Positions 1 through 4,359 are shown, counted from the stretch's first letter. The stretch is 6,223 nucleotides of DNA from Candidatus Moranbacteria bacterium UBA2206 (GCA_002328565.1 DCUU01000008.1:14954-21176); one strand, 5' to 3'. Program-made: numbers and translations. The notes: generated from the letters alone by a model not told the origin.

Positions 1-33
1 GGCAATTCATACCCGCATTTATCCAAGATTTAT

Positions 34-68
34 AAAAAAATCCTGCCCCGGGAATACCAGAGGCAGGA
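34..68 (-). terminator. Intrinsic terminator closing the small-protein cassette
   Basis: On the minus strand TCCTGCC (68-62) pairs with GGCAGGA (47-41). The stem can extend inward through a T-G pair, a C-G pair and GG/CC around a T-C mismatch. Seven T residues (40-34) follow directly. It lies about 30 nt after the stop codon of the 52-aa gene at 97-255 and is well placed to end that transcript. Read on the plus strand the tail is only AGTTT, so the minus orientation is favoured. Positions 1-33 beyond it hold nothing I can call. Confidence 0.8.
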
Positions 69-96
69 AGTTTAACGATGTTATTAGAGAGCGCAT

Positions 97-255
97 CTAA
101 TGAAGCGCTTTCTCTTTGGGGTTGACCAATCTCAGATCGCGTTTTTTGTCCGAGAATATGCTCGGCCATCTTTTTATTTTGAAAAACGCTACCGCAAACA
201 TACCCAGAACAGCAAATATTGCCAAAATAATCAAAAAATTAGCCAGTGCCTTCAT
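97..255 (-). CDS. Small single-pass membrane protein, 52 aa, unknown function
   Basis: Reading 255 to 97 on the minus strand gives an uninterrupted 52-codon frame starting MKALANFLIILAIFAVL and ending at TAG. Residues about 4-25 form one hydrophobic segment with few polar residues, followed by a basic stretch (KIKRW, then DKKRDLR). The positive-inside rule therefore suggests an outside N-terminus and a cytoplasmic tail. No cleavage site is obvious, so it looks like an anchored peptide and not a secreted one. The start is well supported: AAAGGAGG ends 5 nt before the ATG. The start lies 17 nt inside the end of the upstream 142-aa gene, which suggests translational coupling. I do not recognise a family, and 52 codons alone would be weak evidence; the SD box, overlap, membrane segment and terminator placement together make it credible. 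Confidence 0.72.
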   Translation of the reverse strand: MKALANFLIILAIFAVLGMFAVAFFKIKRWPSIFSDKKRDLRLVNPKEKALH

Positions 256-667
256 TCGATCCTCCTTTGATTTTTGCCCGTTGTTTGTTTAGGTAGAAAA
301 ATGCTCTTATGTTTCTTTCGAGCATTGCGATGCCCATACCATCTTCCCCGTTTCCATTTGGCATTTTCGAAATTTCTCTGATCATAAATTTGGTTGCCTC
401 CGCGCTCGTGAGGCCAGCAAATTCGAAATCTTCCGAAGGTTTACCTTCTGTAGCTCCCGCCTTCGTAGCTTCCTTGTGAATTGCCAACACAAATCCGTCG
501 ATACCTTCCCGAAGTTCATAACTTATGAGATATTGGGCCTCGCAAATGATATTCAATTCCAGATATATCCTGCGCCTATTCTCAGGATCTCCATAGTAGT
601 CATATCTGAAATTTCTAGAATCGATACAAAAAACATGGGGAAATTTTCTTACTGTAGAAATATTCAT
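239..667 (-). CDS. Hypothetical protein, 142 aa, first gene of a two-gene cassette
   Basis: The frame encodes a soluble, charged protein with no signal peptide and no clear membrane segment. I do not recognise a domain. Visible features are an aromatic and arginine-rich N-terminal part (SRNFRYDYYGDPENRRRIY, residues about 17-35), an alternating hydrophobic middle that could form helices, a Gly/Asn-rich turn around 103-110 (PNGNGEDGMG), and a basic, Gly-rich tail. The start at 667 is supported by AAAGGAGG placed 4 nt before the ATG, one of only two classical SD boxes that decide a start in this window. The 52-aa membrane protein follows with a 17-nt overlap, so the two are probably made together. 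Base composition looks richer in G+C than the ImmA and endonuclease genes, by eye. The gene may be lineage-specific or recently acquired, but the sequence does not prove that. Confidence 0.7.
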   Translation of the reverse strand: MNISTVRKFPHVFCIDSRNFRYDYYGDPENRRRIYLELNIICEAQYLISYELREGIDGFVLAIHKEATKAGATEGKPSEDFEFAGLTSAEATKFMIREISKMPNGNGEDGMGIAMLERNIRAFFYLNKQRAKIKGGSNEGTG

Positions 668-738
668 GGTTCCTCCTTTGATTTCTGAAATATATTAGCT
701 TATATTACCTTATGAAATTATAAAAGGGCAAGTACTAA

Positions 739-767
739 AAGATATAATAAATCTGTTTGAAAGTCAA
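739..767 (-). promoter_or_regulatory. Candidate promoter for the 142-aa/52-aa cassette
   Basis: On the minus strand TTGACT (767-762, five of six to TTGACA) is followed after 17 nt by TATCTT (744-739, four of six to TATAAT). Initiation would be near 732, giving a leader of about 65 nt before the ATG at 667. The -35 lies inside the inverted repeat TGTTTGA-CTT-TCAAACA (754-770), a possible repressor site. In AT-rich DNA such matches occur by chance, so this is tentative. Confidence 0.4.
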
Positions 768-803
768 ACATATAGAAATACTAAATATTTATTGCGCCAA
801 TAA
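754..803 (-). other. Two short hairpins in the gap after rdgB
   Basis: The 152-nt gap 668-819 has no gene. Just after the rdgB stop there are two perfect inverted repeats: TTATTG/CAATAA with a 3-nt loop (789-803) and TGTTTGA/TCAAACA with a 3-nt loop (754-770). Neither is followed by a good T-run on the minus strand, so they are weak terminators at best. The second overlaps the -35 of the next promoter and may instead be an operator. Confidence 0.4.
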
Positions 804-819
804 CGAATTTCGATTAAAT

Positions 820-1437
820 TCAGAAACTCATATCATTTTTCAAAAAAGCTTCTTTGAATTTTTCCAAAGCTCGGCCTCTGTGATCAATCTCATTCTTACT
901 CCCTATTTCAATTTCGGCTAAAGTTTTCCCAATTTCTGGAACGAAGAAAATTGGATCATAACCAAAACCAAATTCTCCTTTTGGCTCACGAATAATCACG
1001 CCCTCAACTATTCCTTCAAAAGTAGAAGTCGTTTGGTTTTTTGGATTGTAAATTGCAATCACACATTTGAAACGAGCCGTTCTTTTTTCATCCGGCACAT
1101 CTTTCATTTCTTCCAAAATTTTTTCATATCTATCTTGGTCACTTCCCTCCACATATCTAGCTGAAAAAATTCCCGGCCGACCACTAAGCGCATCGATTTC
1201 CAAACCAGAATCATCCGCCAATGTTAACCTATTCAATTTCGCTCCATAAGCAACCGCTTTTATAATAGCGTTGCCTTCAAATGTCATCGCTGTTTCCTCA
1301 ACTTCTTCTATCTTGAAATCTGACTTATCGAAATCATTCAAACTAAAAAATTCAAATGGTAAATCTTTCAATTTTTCCATTATCTCCGGAAATTTCCCCC
1401 TATTGCGCGTAGCGATTAATAATTTTTTCTTTTCCAT
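820..1437 (-). CDS. rdgB: RdgB/HAM1 family XTP/dITP diphosphatase, 205 aa
   Basis: Hydrolyses dITP, ITP and XTP to the monophosphate plus pyrophosphate in the cytoplasm, keeping deaminated purines out of DNA and RNA (established for the family). All diagnostic blocks are present: the N-terminal phosphate-binding ATRNRGK (9-15), TFEGNA (52-57), the acidic active-site block DDSGLEIDAL (75-84) followed by GRPGIFSARY, GFGYDPIF (157-164), and the base-recognising HRG (186-188). Length and order match the usual size of about 200 aa. One deviation: the residue before HRG is Asp185 where the common motif is SHRG. The start at 1437 is 4 nt after the stop of the YecM-like gene and leaves two residues before the lysine run and first beta strand, as usual. 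There is no SD; the upstream context is TAAAATAAAATTATG. It is the last gene of the 3099-820 operon. Confidence 0.95.
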   Translation of the reverse strand: MEKKKLLIATRNRGKFPEIMEKLKDLPFEFFSLNDFDKSDFKIEEVEETAMTFEGNAIIKAVAYGAKLNRLTLADDSGLEIDALSGRPGIFSARYVEGSDQDRYEKILEEMKDVPDEKRTARFKCVIAIYNPKNQTTSTFEGIVEGVIIREPKGEFGFGYDPIFFVPEIGKTLAEIEIGSKNEIDHRGRALEKFKEAFLKNDMSF

Positions 1438-1441
1438 AATT

Positions 1442-1951
1442 TTATTTTAAAGACTCATTTTTTATATTTCTCACCTCCAACAAACTTCGCGTATGAAATT
1501 TGGCAGTGCAGTTTTCAAAATGAAGCACCAATTCTGGATTTTCTTCTCGAGCGTAAGCATGTAGATCAAAAACTATATCTTTATGCTTTTCTTGAAATTC
1601 TGGCAAAGTTGTTTTGACCACAAATTCGGCATGATCCAAACCTTTTTTGTGTGCGCTATTTTCCTTAGGCGCTAATAGTTCAAAACCATTAATTGTGAAA
1701 TTGTTATATACTATTGGATTTTCCAACAAGCAAATTAAAATCAATCTCCCACCAAACATTTTTTCGCTATATTTTTTCGAAAATTCAAGCAACTCTTTTT
1801 TCATTTTTTCATATTCTGCGATATTTTCTGTCCGATAAGCAATATGATCAAGTTCCTTAAATTCTTCCAACTTAAAACCAGCCTCCTTCAACCTTCCAAA
1901 AACTTTATCTAAGAATATTTTATAATCGCCAATGATTGTTTCAATTTTCAT
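1442..1951 (-). CDS. YecM-like VOC-superfamily protein, 169 aa
   Basis: Resembles E. coli YecM, a presumed metal-binding member of the vicinal oxygen chelate (VOC) fold whose reaction is not known. Blocks that match from memory: LDHIAYRTEN (35-44, YecM has ADHI-LR), a central YSEKMFGGRLILICLLENPI (61-80, matching LSENMINGRPICLFKLHEPV), GFELLAP (89-95), GLDHAEFVV (104-112, matching WEHIEIV), and NPELVLHFENCTAKFHTRSLLEV near the C-terminus (matching NPTLAVTD, then KFHPWSIEEI). Likely metal ligands by position are His36, Glu91, His107 and perhaps Glu109; this is an inference. The start lies 1 nt after the peptidase stop codon and rdgB begins 4 nt after its end, so it is co-transcribed and probably translationally coupled. 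Its place between a peptidase and RdgB hints at handling a damaged metabolite. Confidence 0.85.
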   Translation of the reverse strand: MKIETIIGDYKIFLDKVFGRLKEAGFKLEEFKELDHIAYRTENIAEYEKMKKELLEFSKKYSEKMFGGRLILICLLENPIVYNNFTINGFELLAPKENSAHKKGLDHAEFVVKTTLPEFQEKHKDIVFDLHAYAREENPELVLHFENCTAKFHTRSLLEVRNIKNESLK

Positions 1952-1952
1952 A

Positions 1953-2576
1953 TTATAATTTTATTTCCTCCCCATTTCCTACTAACTTATAATTACCATA
2001 TTCAACAAGAACAGCCTGTCCATCCTGAAGAATTCTTGTTTGATATTTAGTTTTCGATATTTTATCCTTTAGAATATTTTCCATTTCGGAAGTATAATGA
2101 GCCGTTAATAAAAATGGCACCAAATTAAGAGCGGTGAAGTCCGTCATTCCAAATCTATCTTTTTGTTTTGGCTTCCAAGTTGCCATTTCGATAGTTGGGC
2201 AGACAATATAACTTCCAGCGCTTGAACCAATATAAGGCACGCCTTTTTTAATTAGTTCTTTTATAACTTTATCAAAACCGCTTTCACGAACAGCTTTCAA
2301 GAGATAGAACGTGTTTCCCCCTTCAACATAAATAGCATTTTTATTTTCTAATAATTTTCGTAATTCATTTTCATTTTTTCCTTCGATATCCAACTCTTCA
2401 AAATCGTAGCCTTCTTTTTCCAGTAGTCTCTTATGAATTTCAAGATATTCCTTATTTACGTTCCCCTTTCCTGCCGTTGTAATATACGCCAACTTAATTT
2501 TAGAAATATCATCAAACAATAGCTTCAAGCCCCTTTCAATAACAAAACCTCCATTTGATGATAATAATAATTTCAT
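1953..2576 (-). CDS. Peptidase family S51 (dipeptidase E / PepE-like), 207 aa
   Basis: Members of S51 include PepE, an Asp-specific dipeptidase, and cyanophycinase, both cytoplasmic serine hydrolases with a class-I glutamine-amidotransferase-like fold. Visible landmarks: the N-terminal strand MKLLLSSNGG, AYITTA (30-35), the EGGNTFYLLKAV block (85-96), the nucleophile elbow GSSAGSYI (117-124) with Ser119 as predicted nucleophile, TAHY (158-161) with His160 as predicted catalytic histidine, and a late DGQAVLV typical of the family. There is no signal peptide. Length suits a PepE-type monomer better than the longer cyanophycinases. Substrate is unproven; Asp-X dipeptides are the default guess. 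No SD; the upstream context AAGTAAAATTATG resembles that of rdgB. A double palindrome lies immediately upstream (2587-2610). Confidence 0.88.
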   Translation of the reverse strand: MKLLLSSNGGFVIERGLKLLFDDISKIKLAYITTAGKGNVNKEYLEIHKRLLEKEGYDFEELDIEGKNENELRKLLENKNAIYVEGGNTFYLLKAVRESGFDKVIKELIKKGVPYIGSSAGSYIVCPTIEMATWKPKQKDRFGMTDFTALNLVPFLLTAHYTSEMENILKDKISKTKYQTRILQDGQAVLVEYGNYKLVGNGEEIKL

Positions 2577-2586
2577 AATTTTACTT

Positions 2587-2610
2587 TAGAAGCTTCTATA
2601 GAGGCCTCTA
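2587..2610. repeat. Two tandem 12-bp palindromes between Nudix gene and peptidase gene
   Basis: TAGAAGCTTCTA (2587-2598) is followed with no gap by TAGAGGCCTCTA (2599-2610). Each is a perfect palindrome and both fit TAGARGCYTCTA. The second extends to 14 bp (2598-2611). They fill most of the 37-nt gap between the Nudix stop and the peptidase ATG. As RNA the whole unit can also fold into one hairpin of ten positions with one G-U pair, one C-A mismatch and a TATA loop. No T-run follows on the minus strand, so it is not an intrinsic terminator. It could be a paired operator or a processing hairpin. Confidence 0.75.
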
Positions 2611-2613
2611 TTT

Positions 2614-3099
2614 TTATCGTGTTATTTTTTCAAAACCTTTTCGTATCGCCTGAAATTCAGGATCAGTTTCTTTTTTATTTTCCGTATAAGCTCTTGGCAG
2701 TTCCTCTTTAGTCAACCAAAGATATTCGCTGTGGTCTTCAGGATTTATTCTAACATTTTTGATATCACCTTGAAACTGAGCTTGGTATATAACTTCGATT
2801 GAATGCGTGCCTTTTATTTCGTTTATATAAGTGAAAACAAAAAACGGTTCCCCTACTTCAATTTCCATTTCAAATTCTTCTTTGATTTCCCATTTCAGGC
2901 CATCAATTATATCCTCTCCATATTCAATGTGCCCACCCGGCAATTCAAAAACATCCGGCAAAAACTTTTTTGTCTTAGCACGACGTGGCGCAAAAACCTT
3001 CTTCACCCCATCAAAATCATGGAAAATAAAAGCACAGGCGGTAATCACTTGTTGCCCCCTTGCTGGCACTTCACTATCGTGTGATATTTTATTTTGCAT
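2614..3099 (-). CDS. Nudix hydrolase, 161 aa, operon leader gene
   Basis: A MutT-type Nudix fold enzyme that should cleave a nucleoside diphosphate linked to another group, using divalent metal bound by the box glutamates. The box runs from Gly56: G-HIEYG-E62-DIIDGLK-W70-E71-I-K-E74-E75-F-E77-M78. The metal-binding E71, E74 and E75 and the first E62 are kept, but the normally conserved Arg (REUXEE) is Trp70 and the late Gly is Glu77. The preceding APRRAKTKKFLPDVFELPGG (37-56) is the usual strand and loop before the box. Substrate cannot be predicted; the neighbour rdgB makes nucleotide-pool cleaning plausible. The start at 3099 has no SD but sits before the first beta strand with a reasonable N-terminus. 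It is the first gene after the terminator at 3141-3172, and pepE-like follows after 37 nt. Confidence 0.9.
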   Translation of the reverse strand: MQNKISHDSEVPARGQQVITACAFIFHDFDGVKKVFAPRRAKTKKFLPDVFELPGGHIEYGEDIIDGLKWEIKEEFEMEIEVGEPFFVFTYINEIKGTHSIEVIYQAQFQGDIKNVRINPEDHSEYLWLTKEELPRAYTENKKETDPEFQAIRKGFEKITR

Positions 3100-3140
3100 A
3101 AATTTATTTTACCAGCTTCCATCATAAAATTCCAGTGGAA

Positions 3141-3172
3141 ACAAAAACTAACTCTGACAAGTTAGTTTTTGT
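3141..3172 (-). terminator. Terminator after the ImmA/IrrE gene, likely bidirectional
   Basis: A perfect 13-bp inverted repeat, ACAAAAACTAACT (3141-3153) and AGTTAGTTTTTGT (3160-3172), surrounds a 6-nt loop. On the minus strand the 3' arm ends AGTTAGTTTTTGTTT, a T-rich exit of the intrinsic kind. It starts about 30 nt after the stop of the metallopeptidase gene and separates it from the 3099-820 operon. The same arms give a T-rich end on the plus strand too. Confidence 0.75.
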
Positions 3173-3202
3173 AAAAATATCTTCTTTAGTCACAGAATTT
3201 AT

Positions 3203-3724
3203 TTATTCAAAAATTAGACCCAGCTCCTTTGCTCTATAATAAACAGCTTCACCAGAAACCTTAAATACATTAGTTAATCTAACTTTTTTTAGATAAATTG
3301 GATCCTTTATAGAATTCCACTTATAAATAAATAATTCAGCTGGCATTAAGAAAGCAGCTGCGAATCTATCGCAGAATCTCTCCTCTCCATTACCAGAAAA
3401 TTCAACATTTGAAGAAAAATCATATTTTAAATTAAAGTTCTTTATTATATGACCAATTTCATGACAAATCGTGAATCTTTGTCTCAGTTCAAAATCCTTA
3501 GAATTTATCCATATTTGAAAACAATTCATCTTTGGCTCAAAATAAACGGCACCTGATGTTTTAAAGCCATCCAAATCAATATAAGAAATATTTATCTTTG
3601 ATTTTATCTTTTCTTCTACCCATCCTATAAGTTCTACTATTGATGGCATTAAGCTATTAATTTCTTTATATATTTCAGTAGCCACCTTCTCTGCTTTTTT
3701 GTTAACAATTTTGATTTTATTCAT
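3203..3724 (-). CDS. ImmA/IrrE family (M78, DUF955) metallo-endopeptidase, 173 aa
   Basis: A zinc peptidase of the family that includes ImmA of ICEBs1, which cleaves its partner repressor ImmR, and deinococcal IrrE, which cleaves DdrO. The zinc motif is HEIGH (88-92) in RFTICHEIGHIIKN. The second family block is EERFCDRFAAAFLMP (114-128), whose first glutamate (Glu114 or Glu115) is the expected third ligand. The C-terminal part has the usual pattern LTNVFKVSGEAVYYRAKELGL (about 150-170), the small helical domain after the protease core. There is no signal peptide. Such proteases usually sit beside an Xre-type repressor gene, and none is seen here. The nearest DNA-binding gene is the Myb-like one at 3830-4036, separated by a terminator. 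The ATG lacks an SD. A plus-strand promoter with a palindrome diverges from its upstream side at 3744-3771. Confidence 0.9.
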   Translation of the reverse strand: MNKIKIVNKKAEKVATEIYKEINSLMPSIVELIGWVEEKIKSKINISYIDLDGFKTSGAVYFEPKMNCFQIWINSKDFELRQRFTICHEIGHIIKNFNLKYDFSSNVEFSGNGEERFCDRFAAAFLMPAELFIYKWNSIKDPIYLKKVRLTNVFKVSGEAVYYRAKELGLIFE

Positions 3725-3743
3725 ACTTACAATTTAACAATTA

Positions 3744-3771
3744 TTCACAAGCACAAAAAATGTGCTATAAT
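3744..3771 (+). promoter_or_regulatory. Plus-strand promoter with a 17-bp palindrome filling its spacer
   Basis: TTCACA (3744-3749), a 16-nt spacer and a perfect TATAAT (3766-3771). The spacer is almost exactly the palindrome AGCACA-AAAAA-TGTGCT (3750-3766), which would place a dimeric regulator squarely between -35 and -10. Initiation would be about 3778-3779. It points away from the ImmA/IrrE gene and no plus-strand ORF follows; a terminator hairpin follows within 10 nt of the predicted start. Confidence 0.5.
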
Positions 3772-3778
3772 TTAATTA

Positions 3779-3831
3779 GAGGAAAGAGGGCGAACGATCT
3801 ATCTTTTAGAAAAATCGTTCGCCTCTTTTTT
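3779..3831 (+). ncRNA. Candidate orphan transcript of about 50 nt ending in an intrinsic terminator
   Basis: From the predicted start near 3779 the sequence runs straight into a long hairpin: AAAGAGGGCGAACGAT (3783-3798) pairs with ATCGTTCGCCTCTTT (3814-3828), with one G bulged, followed by the T-run 3826-3831. The loop is 15 nt. There is no ATG and no reading frame. Two readings are possible: a tiny regulated RNA made from the 3744-3771 promoter, or simply the terminator of the helix-turn-helix gene on the minus strand, whose stop codon touches the A-run. The minus-strand tail (CTCTTTCC) is a poor U-tract, while the plus-strand tail is good, which favours a plus-strand role or a bidirectional terminator. 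The hairpin is certain as sequence; the RNA is a hypothesis. Confidence 0.35.
3783..3831. terminator. Strong hairpin with T-run, between the HTH and ImmA/IrrE genes
   Basis: A stem of about 15 bp with one bulged G; six T residues on the plus strand and a weaker CTCTTTCC on the minus strand. It lies directly after the stop codon (3830-3832) of the 68-aa HTH gene, so it probably also ends that minus-strand transcript and isolates the metallopeptidase gene. Confidence 0.75.
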
Positions 3832-4036
3832 ACTTCTTACTCCTATTATATGGAGATTGATTTGAAGGTTTCAAGCTAATGCTCTCCTGAGATGCTCTTG
3901 ATTGTATTGCACCTGGAGTTCTTCCAAGTTTCAATCCAATTACTCTTGTTGGGGTATTTTGCTTCGCCAATACTTTTAGCTCAGACAACTCTTTTTTTGT
4001 CCAAACATTACCACTATTTTTATTATATTTTGACAT
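3830..4036 (-). CDS. Small Myb/SANT-like helix-turn-helix protein, 68 aa
   Basis: The core VWTKKELSELKVLAKQNTPT (11-30), followed by RVIGLKLGRTPGAIQSRASQ (31-50), has the Myb/SANT pattern: a tryptophan at the first helix, helix two (TPTRVIGLKLG) and a recognition helix (TPGAIQSRASQESI). The tail SLKPSNQSPYNRSKK is polar and basic. Short proteins of this pattern with NTPTRVIGLKLGR and LKPTNQSPY-type tails are widespread in bacteria, to my recollection, usually without an assigned function. DNA binding is inferred from the fold. The start at 4036 has only a weak purine-rich AGAAAG upstream. Around position +4 of the predicted mRNA there is a 5-bp hairpin with a GAAA tetraloop (4053-4066). It has its own candidate promoter (4076-4104) and the strong hairpin at 3783-3831 downstream, so it is probably monocistronic. 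Confidence 0.82.
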   Translation of the reverse strand: MSKYNKNSGNVWTKKELSELKVLAKQNTPTRVIGLKLGRTPGAIQSRASQESISLKPSNQSPYNRSKK

Positions 4037-4075
4037 ATTTTTTCTTTCTAGCCAGCCTTTCGACTGAAATTAATA

Positions 4076-4120
4076 ATTATATGTAAACCTTAGATTTGAC
4101 CTAATTTTTAAAATCAAATC
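4076..4120 (-). promoter_or_regulatory. Candidate promoter and inverted repeat upstream of the HTH gene
   Basis: A perfect TATAAT (4081-4076 on the minus strand) lies 39 nt before the HTH start codon; the -35 position 17 nt upstream (TTAGGT, 4104-4099) is poor. The inverted repeat GATTTGA/TCAAATC (4093-4099 and 4114-4120, 14-nt loop) straddles that -35 region, as an operator might. A small helix-turn-helix protein binding next to its own promoter would be typical autoregulation, but nothing here shows which protein binds. Confidence 0.35.
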
Positions 4121-4133
4121 ATAGTTTTTTCAC

Positions 4134-4188
4134 AAACAAAAAAGGAATAGACAAAAATGCTTATCACAAACATTCTTCTTTATTCCTT
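4134..4188 (-). terminator. Intrinsic terminator of the candidate ncRNA
   Basis: On the minus strand AAGGAATA (4188-4181) pairs with TATTCCTT (4149-4142), and an inner AGAATG pairs with CATTTT (one G-T wobble). The exit is TTTTGTTT (4141-4134). No gene ends just upstream of it; the nearest minus-strand stop codon is that of the Nudix gene at 4360. This is the main reason to suspect a separate transcript from 4310. Confidence 0.7.
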
Positions 4189-4310
4189 CATTAAAAACAA
4201 ACTCGACTTATTGGGTTTTATTTGATCTCAGATTAGGATTTCAAAGGATGTCGGACTTGCCCGAGTTTCCTGATTTTCCTTTTTTAAACTATTGGATTTC
4301 CAATGTAACT
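4134..4310 (-). ncRNA. Candidate non-coding RNA of about 170 nt, unknown class
   Basis: The gap 4037-4359 between the HTH and Nudix genes contains a complete transcription unit without an ORF: promoter 4345-4317, predicted start near 4310, and terminator 4188-4134. Pairing visible in the RNA includes a 5' hairpin ATTGG-AAAT-CCAAT (4304-4291), AAAGGA (4282-4277) with TCCTTT (4248-4243), a small TCGG/CCGA hairpin around GCAAGT, and AAACTCG (4268-4262) with CGAGTTT (4205-4199). The AAAGGA and AAACTCG helices cross each other, so they form either a pseudoknot or two alternative folds. I compared it mentally with SRP RNA, 6S, tmRNA and common riboswitch cores and found no match. It could act in trans, or be a long leader with attenuation for the HTH gene, whose start is about 100 nt beyond the terminator. 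Confidence 0.5.
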
Positions 4311-4316
4311 CTTATA

Positions 4317-4345
4317 ATTATAGCATAGTTTAAGAAAAAAAGCAA
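4317..4345 (-). promoter_or_regulatory. Extended -10 promoter of the candidate ncRNA
   Basis: On the minus strand TTGCTT (4345-4340), a 17-nt spacer ending TATGC, and a perfect TATAAT (4322-4317). The TG one base before the -10 makes it an extended -10 element, and the spacer begins with a T-run. The element begins 15 nt beyond the Nudix stop codon (4360-4362), so it drives whatever lies further left and not the Nudix gene. Confidence 0.6.
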
Positions 4346-4359
4346 ATCCCCTGCGCTAC

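Noticed and set aside
1..99. Plus-strand frames open from the window edge to stops at 75 and 99
   Set aside because: Too short to judge, they run through the terminator hairpin and into the end of the 52-aa gene on the other strand, with no recognisable motif.
476..688. Plus-strand open frame of 70 codons
   Set aside because: It lies antisense to the SD-led 142-aa gene, has no SD of its own and no recognisable features.
2803..3127. Two overlapping plus-strand open frames of 93 and 98 codons
   Set aside because: Both are antisense to the Nudix gene, whose box residues prove the minus-strand frame; composition is that of a shadow frame.
3141..3172. Inverted repeat as an insertion-sequence end
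   Set aside because: The arms are adjacent with a 6-nt loop and T-rich exit after a stop codon, which fits a terminator; no transposase or target duplication is present.
3892..4086. Plus-strand open frame of 64 codons
   Set aside because: It is antisense to the Myb-like HTH gene and has no start signal; its hydrophobic appearance comes from the AT-rich complement.
4120..4161. A 19-codon minus-strand frame starting in the ncRNA terminator hairpin
   Set aside because: It has no SD, runs through the terminator itself, and would not be present on the terminated transcript.
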